From positions 9,920,001 through 9,984,000 of the forward strand of contig NZ_CP108394.1 in NCBI RefSeq assembly GCF_041435215.1: a stretch of 64,000 nt of DNA, written 5' to 3'. Both the position numbers and the translations under genes were made by a program. Of this stretch, positions 24,928-33,967 are shown piece after piece. The notes under the pieces are model-generated. The model was given only the letters and a program-made list of their open reading frames with translations, made no database searches and was not told the origin of the DNA. Source of the stretch: Streptomyces sp. NBC_01314. GTDB taxonomy: Bacteria > Actinomycetota > Actinomycetes > Streptomycetales > Streptomycetaceae. How positions within the stretch are numbered: position 1 is the stretch's first letter; each line of letters begins with the position of its first letter.

Positions 24928-27099
24928 TCAGCCCGGGATCAGGTCGCGCAGATTTCCGAGGGTGATGACCCGGGAGTCCGGGTGCAGCCCTTCGGGCCGT
25001 TCGAGACCGATGTACGTCACGGGTTCGTCCGGGACCGGCCCGCCGTCCCACAGGTCCATGACCGTGGTGTCGCGCGCCATCAGGTCGATCAGGTACCCGA
25101 CCGTCAGCTGCTCGCGCTCCACGAGGGCGCGCACCACCTTGGACACCGACACCTGGTTCTCCTCGACCCGGTTGGCCGACGAGATGCCCCTCAGATACAG
25201 GTGCAGCCACTTCGCTCGCCACCGGCCGTCGTCCTCGCGCCGGAACGCCAGCGGCAGCGCGACCTTGCCCACCCCGCGCAGCTCCGACTTCATCCGCACC
25301 GTGCGCGGCTCGAAGGGCCGGCCCTTCTGCTCACCGTCACGCACCATGAAGCCGAAGAACGACTCCTCGACCTCCTCGAAGCCCTCGCCCGCGTAGATGT
25401 CGACCTGCGGAACGATGAAGGTGCTGCGGACCCGGTCCAGGGACAGGTCGATGAACTCCGAGGCCCCCTCGGGCGCCTCGGTGACATCGCCCGAGTGCGT
25501 GCCCCCGACCGCCGTGAGGGACGTGTAGGAGAGCCAGGAGTCGGTGCTGTAGTCGGCGTGCAGAAGCAGTGCCGACAGGTCGTAGTCGGTCCGGACCCCG
25601 GTCTCCTTCCAGTACACGAAGAAGCGCAACCGGTCGCCCTCGACCGCCGAGACCGACCCTCGCGGCAGCACGCCGAGCCCGGCCGCGGTCGCCCTGCCGC
25701 TGAGCGGCAGCGCCACGTCGATGACGTCGGGGTCGATCAGCAGCCGGCCCGGCGCCGGGAGCCGACGGCGCAGCTCGGCGTCGAGAGCGGCGATCAACCG
25801 GTCGCGGTCGGCGGCCGGTACGGGCGGACGGTGGTCCGGGGTCACCCAGGCGCGGCCCCGGCGGTTGACGAAGACGCGGGGCTCGTCGCTCTCCCGCTCC
25901 CGGTTGTGGAAGTGCTCGCGGACCGAGAGCACGACCCGGCCGGAGACCTTGGGGGCGACCTCCACGGCGGCGGCCACCACCGCGTCCCGCTCCTCCTGGT
26001 CGGCGGCGATGCGCAGCAGGAGGTCGAGGGCGCGGAACAGCTTGCCGGGCGCGGACTCCAGCAGCTTCACCGCGCCGAGCACGTCGAACTCGTCGAGCAG
26101 CTTCTCCACCCGGCTGTCGAAGGAGCGCGCCTCCTTCTCGCCCCGCGCCACGGCGAACACGTCGGCGGCGTGCGGCCAGCGCGGGTACTCGTGCGGGTGG
26201 AGGCGCTCACCGAGCCGCTTGAACGGTTCCCGGTGCGCGTGCACATCGGCGAGCTTCGCGGGGTTCGCCGCGACCACGGCGTCGAGGCCCGCGAGCAGCC
26301 CCCGGCGCACCGGCCGCGACAGCGCCCGGAACCGCGTCGGCTCCCGCAGTGTCACGTCGCCGCCCGACAGCGCGCAGGCCAGCCGCAGCACATCGGTGAC
26401 GGTGTCCAGGAGGAGGTCCGCGCCGACGCCGAGCCGGGCCTCGTTGACCACCGCCCGGTTCTCCCGGACCGGGATCCGCTCCGGCTGGGGGCCGAGCGCG
26501 CACCGCTCGGCGAGCAGCTTGAGGTCACGCAGGTGGTCCTCGCCCAGCGGGGTCGTGCTGCCCGCCAGGGCCAGGTACAGATCGGTGAGTTCGTCGTCCA
26601 GGTCCCGGCCCAGGTGCAGGACGGTCACCCGGTCGCCCGCCGACGCGATCAGCTCGTCCTGCGCCGCGAGCATCTCCTCGTAGGTGTGCTGGTAGCGGCC
26701 GTACGTGGGGAGGCTGAGCAGGTCGAGCACCCCGTTCGCCAGCTGTGTCAGCACGTTCTCGCGGGACTTCTCGTCGCCGAGGGCCTGCGCCACGCACCGC
26801 GTCCAGAACTCCTCGGTGTCCGGCACGTTCGCCGGGAAGTCGATGAAGTAGGAGTTGTGGTGGACGTGGTCGCCCACCATCTCGCGCACCGTGCGCAGTG
26901 TCCGCCCGGCGGTGTGCAGCACCGCGGCCGCGGACAGTCCCGACAGCCGCTCCAGCAGCTCCGCCGAGAGCTTGAAGCCCACGCCCATGAGGGCGGCGTC
27001 GAACTGCCGCGCGGCGGCGGATCCTTCGCCGGCGGACCCCTGGGGGGCGGGAAGGTGGTGGGTGTGCCGGACGACCAGCGATGCGAGACTCTGCGCCAT
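24928..27099 (-). CDS. Large TerD-domain protein of unknown function
   Basis: The 723-residue protein starts at the ATG encoding MAQSLASLVV. Residues 1 to about 440 are helical and match no family I can name. Residues about 448-638 resemble a TerD beta-sandwich (LRFFVYWKETGVRTDYDLSALLL, GASEFIDLSLDRV), the domain of tellurium-resistance and stress proteins that binds Ca2+. No signal peptide or membrane helix is seen. Neighbours are unrelated, so it is probably a single-gene unit ended by the 24802-24826 hairpin. A stress or cell-surface signalling role is only a guess from TerD. Confidence 0.75.
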   Translation of the reverse strand: MAQSLASLVVRHTHHLPAPQGSAGEGSAAARQFDAALMGVGFKLSAELLERLSGLSAAAVLHTAGRTLRTVREMVGDHVHHNSYFIDFPANVPDTEEFWTRCVAQALGDEKSRENVLTQLANGVLDLLSLPTYGRYQHTYEEMLAAQDELIASAGDRVTVLHLGRDLDDELTDLYLALAGSTTPLGEDHLRDLKLLAERCALGPQPERIPVRENRAVVNEARLGVGADLLLDTVTDVLRLACALSGGDVTLREPTRFRALSRPVRRGLLAGLDAVVAANPAKLADVHAHREPFKRLGERLHPHEYPRWPHAADVFAVARGEKEARSFDSRVEKLLDEFDVLGAVKLLESAPGKLFRALDLLLRIAADQEERDAVVAAAVEVAPKVSGRVVLSVREHFHNRERESDEPRVFVNRRGRAWVTPDHRPPVPAADRDRLIAALDAELRRRLPAPGRLLIDPDVIDVALPLSGRATAAGLGVLPRGSVSAVEGDRLRFFVYWKETGVRTDYDLSALLLHADYSTDSWLSYTSLTAVGGTHSGDVTEAPEGASEFIDLSLDRVRSTFIVPQVDIYAGEGFEEVEESFFGFMVRDGEQKGRPFEPRTVRMKSELRGVGKVALPLAFRREDDGRWRAKWLHLYLRGISSANRVEENQVSVSKVVRALVEREQLTVGYLIDLMARDTTVMDLWDGGPVPDEPVTYIGLERPEGLHPDSRVITLGNLRDLIPG

Positions 27100-27192
27100 T
27101 CCGGGATGATCGCAGAGGTGTACGAATCGGCGCACGGGAGTTTTCCGTACGCCGCCGGGTTCCGCACGCCGCTCGGCCCCGAACGTGTCCCG

Positions 27193-27810
27193 CTACACCT
27201 GCGCCGCCGCCTCCAGCCCGCGCCGCGCGTGCGCGAGGAAGCCGGCGAGGGCGAACTCGAAGGCGGCGTCCGCGCGACCGTCGCCCGCCGCGTCCAGCGC
27301 CCGGGCCAGGCGCGGCGTGGCCGACTCGTCGGTGATCTCCCACATGGCGACGGGGGCGGCGAGGTCCAGGGCCGAGCCCAGGACGACGTTCTCCAGGGCG
27401 ACCAGCACCGGCATCACGTCCGGGAGGGGGAAACCGGCGTCGAGGAGCAGGGTGACGGCCCGCTCGTACTGTTCGAGGACGCGCGGCGCCCGTACCGGGG
27501 AGGTCATCAGCAGCGGGACGGCCCGGGGGTGGGCCGCGAAGGCGGCGCGGTAGGAGCGGGCCCAGGCGGCGAGGGCCTCGTCCCAGGGGCGCAGGTCCAG
27601 GGCGGAGACGTCGATGCCCTCCGCGACCCGCTCGCGCAGCAGTTCGACGATGCCGTCCCTGCCGTCCACGTGGTGGTACACCGAGCCGGTCTGCACCCCG
27701 AGCCGCCGCGCGATCTGCGGCACGCTGAACTCGCCCTGCGCGTCGAGGAGTTCCAGCGCGGTGGTGGTGATGCGCTCCCTGTCGAGCAGGGGTGTGCGCG
27801 GCCGTCCCAT
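27193..27810 (-). CDS. TetR-family repressor divergent from the permease/amidohydrolase genes
   Basis: The 205-residue protein has a TetR helix-turn-helix (FSVPQIARRLGVQTGSVYHHVDGRDGIVELL, about 27-57) and a TetR_C-type ligand domain. It is divergent from the APC permease at 27956, with a near-perfect 21-bp palindrome at 27867-27887 between them. It likely represses both directions. The inducer is presumably the amine or amide handled by the two plus-strand genes. Confidence 0.9.
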   Translation of the reverse strand: MGRPRTPLLDRERITTTALELLDAQGEFSVPQIARRLGVQTGSVYHHVDGRDGIVELLRERVAEGIDVSALDLRPWDEALAAWARSYRAAFAAHPRAVPLLMTSPVRAPRVLEQYERAVTLLLDAGFPLPDVMPVLVALENVVLGSALDLAAPVAMWEITDESATPRLARALDAAGDGRADAAFEFALAGFLAHARRGLEAAAQV

Positions 27811-27866
27811 GGTGTCCGTCCCCTCCGGGGTCTTCCCAGCAGTCCGAGGTGAAGGCTACATTGCGA

Positions 27867-27887
27867 AAACCGAAAGCCTTTAGGTTT
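27867..27887. promoter_or_regulatory. TetR operator in the divergent promoter
   Basis: AAACCGAAAG-C-CTTTAGGTTT is palindromic except for one pair of 10. It lies 57 bases from the TetR start and 68 from the permease start, in an AT-rich pocket typical of a promoter. Confidence 0.6.
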
Positions 27888-27955
27888 ACGGGCTCAGGTC
27901 ATCCCGCACGGCCCGCTACCCTCGTCCCTGCCCGCAGCCAGAAGGGCTTTCCCTC

Positions 27956-29431
27956 ATGACTGTCACCCCCGACGCGACCGCCGCCTCCCCTGCCGGCAAC
28001 GCCGCCGCGCCCTCCCTGCGCTCCGGTTCGCTCGGCACCACCGACATCGCGTTCTTCGTCGTCTCCGCCGCCGCCCCGCTCACCGTCATGGCCGGCGTCG
28101 CCCCGCTCGCCATCCTGATGGGCGGCATCGGCGCCCCCGTCGGCTATCTCGTCGCCGGCCTCACGCTCGCCGTCTTCGCCATCGGCTTCACCACCATGAG
28201 CCGCCACGTCCGCAGCGCCGGCGCCTTCTACGCGTACATCACCCGAGGCCTCGGCCGCCCGGCCGGCATCGGCGCCGCGCTCCTCGCGCTCATCGGCTAC
28301 AACGCCATGGAGATCGGCGTCTACGGCCTCCTCGGCAGCGCCACCCGGGACACCGCCCACGCCCTGCTCGGCGCCGACATCCCCTGGCTTCCCGTCTCCC
28401 TCGTGGGCCTGCTGCTCATCGGCTACGCGGGCTTCCGGTCCATCGACTTCGGCGCCAAGCTCCTCGGCGTCCTGCTCGTCGCCGAGACCGGCGTCCTCGT
28501 GCTGCTCGCCGGGGGAGTGCTGATCAAGGGCGGTGCCCACGGCCTCTCCCTCGCCTCCTTCGCCCCGGACAACGTCATGGTCCCCGGCATGGTGGCCGTC
28601 CTGGCCTTCGCGTTCGCCGCGTTCACCGGCTTCGAGTCCACCGTCATCTACCGCCGCGAGGCCCGCGACCCGGCCCGCACGGTGCCCCGCGCCACCTACC
28701 TCGCCATCGGCTTCCTCGGCCTGTTCTACGCCTTCATCGTGTGGACCGTGATCCAGGCCTTCGGCGACGCCCAGGTCATCGCGGCGGCCGGCGCCAACCC
28801 CACCGACCTGTTCTTCTCCGCCATCACGACCTACGTCGGCCCCTGGGCGGCCGACCTGATGCGCGTCCTCATCGTCACCAGCGTCCTCGCCTCCCTGCTC
28901 GCCTTCCACAACGCCATCAACCGCTACGGCCTCGCCCTCGCGGAGGAGGGGGTCCTCCCCAAGGTGCTGGCCCGTGTCCACCCGCGCCACCGCTCCCCGT
29001 ACGTCGCGGGCATCGCCCAGACCGTGCTCGGCGCGATCGTCGTCCTGGCCTTCGCCGCGGCCGGCGCCGACCCGTACATGCAGCTGCTGCTCTGGGTGAA
29101 CACTCCCGGCATGCTCGCCCTGATGCTGCTGCAACTGCTCGCCGCGCTCGCCGTGCCCTTCTACTTCCGGCGCGTCACCCACAGCGAGGGCACCGTGCGC
29201 ACGGTCGTCGCCCCCGTCGTCGCGGCGGCGCTCCTGACCGGCGCCATCGCCCTGGTCGTCAGCCACCTCGACCAGTTCACCGGTGCATCCACGGCGGTCA
29301 ACACCTTTCTCGCGGCCGTCGCCCCGGCGGTCCTCGTCATCGGCCTCACCCTCGCCTGGTGGCTGCGCCGGGCCCGGCCCGGGGTCTACGCGAACTTCGC
29401 CGCCGAACCCCCGGCCGAACCGGGCGACTGA
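27956..29431 (+). CDS. APC-superfamily amino acid permease
   Basis: The 491-residue protein has about 12 hydrophobic segments. The first helix motif IAFFVVSAAAPLTVMAGVAPLAI matches APC transporters, and FTGFESTVIYRREARDPARTVPRA is the conserved mid-protein signature. It probably imports an amino acid, amine or acyl-amine. The amidohydrolase gene begins 50 bases downstream, so the two likely form an operon under the divergent TetR. Confidence 0.9.
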   Translation: MTVTPDATAASPAGNAAAPSLRSGSLGTTDIAFFVVSAAAPLTVMAGVAPLAILMGGIGAPVGYLVAGLTLAVFAIGFTTMSRHVRSAGAFYAYITRGLGRPAGIGAALLALIGYNAMEIGVYGLLGSATRDTAHALLGADIPWLPVSLVGLLLIGYAGFRSIDFGAKLLGVLLVAETGVLVLLAGGVLIKGGAHGLSLASFAPDNVMVPGMVAVLAFAFAAFTGFESTVIYRREARDPARTVPRATYLAIGFLGLFYAFIVWTVIQAFGDAQVIAAAGANPTDLFFSAITTYVGPWAADLMRVLIVTSVLASLLAFHNAINRYGLALAEEGVLPKVLARVHPRHRSPYVAGIAQTVLGAIVVLAFAAAGADPYMQLLLWVNTPGMLALMLLQLLAALAVPFYFRRVTHSEGTVRTVVAPVVAAALLTGAIALVVSHLDQFTGASTAVNTFLAAVAPAVLVIGLTLAWWLRRARPGVYANFAAEPPAEPGD

Positions 29432-29481
29432 CCCGCCCCAGCCGACCGCCGCCGCCCCCCACCACCGGAGGAGACCTCTCC

Positions 29482-31053
29482 ATGTCCACCGCCGACCTCG
29501 TCATCACCGGCGCCCACGTCCGCACCCTCGACCCGGAGCGGCCGTACGCCACGGCGGTCGCCGTACGCGACGGCCTGATCGCCGCCGTCGGTGAGGCCGC
29601 GGACGTACGGGACTGGCGTGGACCGGCCACCGAGGTCGTGGATCTGGGCGGCGGCAGCCTGGTGCCGGGCCTGGTGGACAGCCACAGCCACCCCGTGTGG
29701 GGCCTGGACCTGGCCACCGGGACCGACCTCACCGGCGTACGCGACCTGGACGGACTGCGCGCCGCGCTCACCTCGGGAGAACGCGTCGACGGCTGGGTCA
29801 TCGGCTACGGCCTGGACCACAACGTCTTCGGCGGCCGGCCCGTCGACCGCGCCCTCGTCGAGGACGTCCTGGACGGCTCCCCCGCCTTCCTGCGCCTGTA
29901 CGACGGCCACTCCGCCCTCGCCAGCGGGGCCGCGCTCAAGGCCGCCGGCATCACCGGACCGCGTGCCTTCGCACAGCGCTCGCACATCGCTGTCGACGCC
30001 GACGGACGGCTGACCGGCCACCTCGTCGAGCACGCCGCGATGGAACTGCTCCAGCCCGTCCTGCCCCGGCCGTCGTACGCCGATCGACGCGCCCGGCTGG
30101 CCGGGTTGCTGGGCGCGATGGCCGCCACCGGCCTCACCGGCGCCCATGTCATGGACCTCGGCGACCTCGACCTGGTGGGTGCCGTCGCCGAGGAGTCGGC
30201 ACTGCCGCTGCGGCTGCGCTTCGCGCCCTGGTGCATGCCCGGCGCCGACGCGGACGACCTCGCGGAACTCGTCGCGCTCCAGGGCAGGGGTGGACGGCAC
30301 TGGCAGGTCGGCGGGGCGAAGTTCTTCATGGACGGCACCGTGGAGGGCGGCACCGCGTGGCTGGACCACCCCGACTGCCACGGCCAGGGCACGGACGCCT
30401 TCTGGCCCGACCCGGCGGCGTACAGCTCCGCCGTACGAGAGCTGCACCGGGCCGGGGTGCGTACGGCGACCCACGCGATCGGGGACGCGGCCGTGCGTCA
30501 TGTTCTCGACACGGTCGCCTCGTTGGGGCCCGGCGGGCGGCTCGCGCATCGCGTGGAGCACATCGAGTCCGTGCCGGACGAACTGGTGGGGCGGTTCGCG
30601 CAGGTGGGGGTCATCGCCTCCATGCAGCCGCCGCACACGCGGTACACGCGGGCCGACCTGTCCGACGAGTGGTCGGTGCGGCTCGGTGAGGAGCGTGCGG
30701 CGCGGGCGTGGCGGCTGCGCGATCTGCGGGACGCCGGCGCGGTCGTCGCCCTCGGGTCGGACTGGCCCATCGCGCACTACGACGCGCGGGGCGTGCTGGC
30801 CACGGCCAGGGAGCCGAGGGGGGCGGCGTCGTCCGGGGCAGGACTCACGGGGTTGCAAGCGCTGGAGGGCTGCACGAGTCACGCGGCGCTGGCGGCGGGT
30901 GAGGCGGGTGTCTCCGGTCGTATCGCTCCCGGCCTGCGGGCTGATCTGACGGCCTTGGGCCTCGACCCGGTGGAGGCCCCCGCGGATGAAGTCGCCGATG
31001 CGCCGGTGCTTCTTGCCGTGACGGGGGGACACGTGGTGCACCGGGGGCTTTGA
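29482..31053 (+). CDS. YtcJ-like metal-dependent amidohydrolase
   Basis: The 523-residue amidohydrolase family 3 protein has the HxH metal motif VDSHSHP near residue 70, later metal histidines in ATHAIGDAAV and HRVEHIE, and a final aspartate in ALGSDWPI. It starts at ATG 29482 after GGAGGAGA. The family hydrolyses amide or formamide-like bonds; the substrate is not deducible. Coupling to an amino acid permease suggests hydrolysis of an imported acyl-amine. Confidence 0.88.
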   Translation: MSTADLVITGAHVRTLDPERPYATAVAVRDGLIAAVGEAADVRDWRGPATEVVDLGGGSLVPGLVDSHSHPVWGLDLATGTDLTGVRDLDGLRAALTSGERVDGWVIGYGLDHNVFGGRPVDRALVEDVLDGSPAFLRLYDGHSALASGAALKAAGITGPRAFAQRSHIAVDADGRLTGHLVEHAAMELLQPVLPRPSYADRRARLAGLLGAMAATGLTGAHVMDLGDLDLVGAVAEESALPLRLRFAPWCMPGADADDLAELVALQGRGGRHWQVGGAKFFMDGTVEGGTAWLDHPDCHGQGTDAFWPDPAAYSSAVRELHRAGVRTATHAIGDAAVRHVLDTVASLGPGGRLAHRVEHIESVPDELVGRFAQVGVIASMQPPHTRYTRADLSDEWSVRLGEERAARAWRLRDLRDAGAVVALGSDWPIAHYDARGVLATAREPRGAASSGAGLTGLQALEGCTSHAALAAGEAGVSGRIAPGLRADLTALGLDPVEAPADEVADAPVLLAVTGGHVVHRGL

Positions 31054-31055
31054 GG

Positions 31056-31079
31056 GAGACGGGGGGCGTGCGCCGTCTC
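31056..31079. terminator. Stem-loop after the amidohydrolase gene
   Basis: GAGACGG and CCGTCTC form a 7-bp stem with a 10-base loop, 3 bases past the stop and just before the convergent paaK stop. Confidence 0.5.
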
Positions 31080-31107
31080 GTCGGCTGTGGCCCCTGGCCC
31101 GGAGCCG

Positions 31108-32427
31108 TCAGCTCGGGGAGTCGCGGAGGTCCTTGACCCGCTTGAGTTTGCCGACCGAGCGTTCCAGGGTCTCCGGGGCGACGATCGTGACCTCGACCGT
31201 GACGCCCACACTGTCCTTGACCGCCTGGGTGATCGTCGTGGCGGCCGACTCCAGCTGGTCGGGGGCCGTGCCGGGGCGGGACTCGACCCGGACCGTCATG
31301 TGGTCCAGGCGGCCCCGCCGGGTCAGCTGGATCTGGAAGTGCGGGGCCACCGCGGGTGTGCGCAGCACGATCTCCTCGATCTGGCTGGGGAAGACGTTCA
31401 CACCGCGCAGGATGATCATGTCGTCGCAGCGGCCGGTGACCTTGCGCATCCGGCGGAAGGCGGGGCGGGCGGTGCCGGGGAGCAGCCGGGTCAGGTCGCG
31501 GGTGCGGTAGCGGATGATCGGCAGGGCCTCCTTGGTGAGGGAGGTGAAGACGATCTCGCCCTCCTCGCCCTCGGGCAGCACGACGTCCGTGAGCGGGTCG
31601 ACGACCTCGGGGTAGAAGTGGTCCTCCCAGATGTGCAGGCCGTCCTTGGTCTCCACGCACTCCTGCGCGACACCCGGGCCGATCACCTCCGAAAGCCCGT
31701 AGATGTCGACCGCGTGGAGGCCCGCCCGCTCCTCGATCTCCCGGCGCATCTCCTCCGTCCACGGTTCGGCCCCGAAGATGCCCACCCGCAGGGAGGCCGA
31801 GCGCGCGTCGACGCCCTGCCTCTCGAACTCGTCGAGCAGCGTGAGCATGTACGACGGCGTCACCATGATGATCTCGGGGCGGAAGTCCTGGATGAGCTGC
31901 ACCTGGCGGGCGGTCATGCCGCCGGAGGCCGGGATCACCGTGCATCCGGCGCGCTCGGCCCCGTAGTGCGCGCCGAGGCCGCCGGTGAACAGTCCGTAGC
32001 CGTAGGAGATGTGCACCTTGTGCCCTCGGCGGCCACCGGCGGCCCGGATCGAGCGGGCGACCACGTCCGCCCACAGGGAGAGGTCGTTCTCCGTGTAGCC
32101 GACGACCGTGGGGCGCCCGGTGGTGCCGCTGGAGGCGTGCACACGTCGTACGTCGGCCATGGGCACGGCGAACATGCCGAAGGGGTAGGTGTCCCGCAGG
32201 TCGGCCTTCGTGGTGAACGGGAACCGGGCCAGGTCGTCGAGGGAACGGCAGTCCTCGGGCCCGACCCCGGCCGCGTCGAACTTCTTCCGGTACAGCTCCA
32301 CATGGTCGTACGCGCGGCGCAAGGTCGCCCGCAGCCGGGCGAGTTGGAGTTCCCGCAGCCGCTCCGGGGCAAGGCGCTCGCCGTCGTCCAGCAGGTCGTG
32401 GGGGAGTGGTTCGCCCAGGCTGCTCAT
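31108..32427 (-). CDS. paaK: Phenylacetate-CoA ligase
   Basis: The 439-residue AMP-forming ligase activates phenylacetate to phenylacetyl-CoA. It shows the ATP loop SSGTTGRPTVVGYT (about 100-113), the YGLSEVIGPG core motif (about 237-246) and the C-terminal PaaK domain ending VGKLKRVKDLR with the catalytic lysine. The ATG at 32427 follows AAGGAG. It is divergent from paaABCDE, the common Streptomyces layout. Two TetR-type sites lie in the 196-base shared promoter. Confidence 0.95.
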   Translation of the reverse strand: MSSLGEPLPHDLLDDGERLAPERLRELQLARLRATLRRAYDHVELYRKKFDAAGVGPEDCRSLDDLARFPFTTKADLRDTYPFGMFAVPMADVRRVHASSGTTGRPTVVGYTENDLSLWADVVARSIRAAGGRRGHKVHISYGYGLFTGGLGAHYGAERAGCTVIPASGGMTARQVQLIQDFRPEIIMVTPSYMLTLLDEFERQGVDARSASLRVGIFGAEPWTEEMRREIEERAGLHAVDIYGLSEVIGPGVAQECVETKDGLHIWEDHFYPEVVDPLTDVVLPEGEEGEIVFTSLTKEALPIIRYRTRDLTRLLPGTARPAFRRMRKVTGRCDDMIILRGVNVFPSQIEEIVLRTPAVAPHFQIQLTRRGRLDHMTVRVESRPGTAPDQLESAATTITQAVKDSVGVTVEVTIVAPETLERSVGKLKRVKDLRDSPS

Positions 32428-32461
32428 CACGACTCCTTCGTGCCCACGACCCAGTGGGCCG

Positions 32462-32475
32462 ACCGACCATTCGGT
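32462..32475. promoter_or_regulatory. Putative PaaR-type operator, paaK side
   Basis: ACCGACCATTCGGT has 5-bp inverted arms ACCGA/TCGGT. Its reverse complement shares CGAATGGTCGGT with the site at 32590-32607, 35 bases from the paaK start. Confidence 0.6.
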
Positions 32476-32589
32476 TGCCGTCTGTCACGTCATGTAATCC
32501 AGCGGTGTCGCCGCCTGTCAAGAAGGCGCCGGTCGCGGGAGGGGGGGCGTGCGGGTCTTGCCCGTCCGCTCGAATCGCGTCACACTGGT

Positions 32590-32607
32590 ACCGAACGAAT
32601 GGTCGGT
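32590..32607. promoter_or_regulatory. Putative PaaR-type operator, paaA side
   Basis: ACCGAACGAATGGTCGGT has arms ACCGA/TCGGT around 8 bases and ends 16 bases before the paaA ATG, where it would overlap the transcription start. It matches the form expected for a TetR-family PaaR. No paaR gene is in the window. Confidence 0.6.
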
Positions 32608-32623
32608 TGGGAAGCTGGTATCG

Positions 32624-33628
32624 ATGACGACGACAGACTCCGCCGGGGCGTTGTCCCCGGACGCCGGGGAGACCTCGGGCGCCGAGGACGCGCTGCGGGA
32701 GCACTTCGACGCGACGATCGCGCGGGACCAGCGGATCGAGCCGCGCGACTGGATGCCCGAGGGCTACCGGAAGACGCTCGTCCGGCAGATCGCTCAGCAC
32801 GCGCACTCGGAGATCATCGGCATGCAGCCGGAGGGCGAGTGGATCACCCGGGCGCCCTCGCTGCGCCGCAAGGCGATCCTCTTCGCCAAGGTCCAGGACG
32901 AGGCGGGCCACGGCCTCTACCTGTACTCGGCGGCGGAGACCCTCGGCGCGGACCGCGCCGACCTGACCCGGCGGCTGATCGAGGGCCGCCAGAAGTACTC
33001 GTCGATCTTCAACTACCCGACGGCGAGCTTCGCGGACGTAGGCGTGATCGGCTGGTTCGTGGACGGCGCGGCGATCTGCAACCAGGTGCCGCTGTGCCGC
33101 AGTTCGTACGGGCCCTACGCGCGCGCGATGGTGCGGATCTGCAAGGAGGAGTCGTTCCACCAGCGGCAGGGCTACGAACTGCTGCTGACGATGATGCGCG
33201 GCACCCAGGCGCAGCGGGAGATGGTCCAGGACGCGGTGAACCGCTGGTGGTGGCCGTCGCTGATGATGTTCGGCCCGCCCGACGACGCCTCGCCCAACTC
33301 CGCGCAGTCCATGGCCTGGAAGATCAAGCGGCACTCCAACGACGAGCTGCGGCAGCGCTTCGTCGACATGACCGTCCCGCAGGCCGAGAAGCTCGGCGTC
33401 ACCCTCCCCGACCCGGAGCTGCGCTGGAACGAGGAGCGCGGCCGGCACGACTTCGGCACTCCCGACTGGGCCGAGCTGAAGCGCGTGATCACCGGCGACG
33501 GGCCGTGCAACGAGCGGCGGATGGAACGGCGAAGGACCGCCCACGAGGAGGGCGCCTGGGTGCGGGAGGCGGCCACCGCCCACGCGGCCAGGCAGAGCGA
33601 GCGAGCCCGGAAGGGGACGGCGGCATGA
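32624..33628 (+). CDS. paaA: 1,2-Phenylacetyl-CoA epoxidase catalytic subunit A
   Basis: The 334-residue di-iron protein oxygenates phenylacetyl-CoA to the ring 1,2-epoxide. Metal-binding helices are visible as [13 protein letters not shown] and [11 protein letters not shown] (ExxH motifs). The ATG at 32624 is preferred; the frame is open upstream through the operator. It overlaps paaB by ATGA. Confidence 0.95.
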   Translation: MTTTDSAGALSPDAGETSGAEDALREHFDATIARDQRIEPRDWMPEGYRKTLVRQIAQHAHSEIIGMQPEGEWITRAPSLRRKAILFAKVQDEAGHGLYLYSAAETLGADRADLTRRLIEGRQKYSSIFNYPTASFADVGVIGWFVDGAAICNQVPLCRSSYGPYARAMVRICKEESFHQRQGYELLLTMMRGTQAQREMVQDAVNRWWWPSLMMFGPPDDASPNSAQSMAWKIKRHSNDELRQRFVDMTVPQAEKLGVTLPDPELRWNEERGRHDFGTPDWAELKRVITGDGPCNERRMERRRTAHEEGAWVREAATAHAARQSERARKGTAA

Positions 33629-33957
33629 ACCGCGGCACGACCGGTACGAACGACGGTGGTACGGCCCGCACGGACAAGGGCGACTGGCCGCTGTACGAGG
33701 TCTTCGTGCGCGGCAAGCGCGGGCTGAACCACGTCCATGTGGGCTCGCTGCACGCCGCCGACGACAGGATGGCCCTCACCCACGCCCGCGACCTCTACAC
33801 CCGCCGCAACGAGGGCGTCTCGCTGTGGGTGGTGCGCTCCGAGCACATCACCGCCTCCACACGCGACGAGAAGGACCCCTTCTTCGAGCCCAGCGCCGAC
33901 AAGGTGTACCGCCACCCCACCTTCTACGACATCCCCGACGACGTCCCGCACATCTGA
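33625..33957 (+). CDS. paaB: 1,2-Phenylacetyl-CoA epoxidase subunit B
   Basis: The 110-residue small subunit bridges PaaAC heterodimers. The core [24 protein letters not shown] is diagnostic. About 20 extra Thr/Gly-rich residues precede it. It starts inside the paaA stop and ends 10 bases before paaC. Confidence 0.94.
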   Translation: MNRGTTGTNDGGTARTDKGDWPLYEVFVRGKRGLNHVHVGSLHAADDRMALTHARDLYTRRNEGVSLWVVRSEHITASTRDEKDPFFEPSADKVYRHPTFYDIPDDVPHI

Positions 33958-33967
33958 GGAGCAGGGC

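Noticed and set aside
24982..27852. 956-residue plus-strand frame over the TerD-domain and TetR genes
   Set aside because: It spans two real minus-strand genes and their intergenic gap, typical of a GC-driven shadow frame.
27867..27887. This palindrome as a member of the LacI operator set
   Set aside because: It lacks the central CG and TGCTA half-sites and lies beside a TetR gene; treated as that TetR's operator.
30845..33583. 912-residue minus-strand frame over amidohydrolase, paaK and paaA
   Set aside because: It crosses three well-identified genes in a different frame; no domain is visible.
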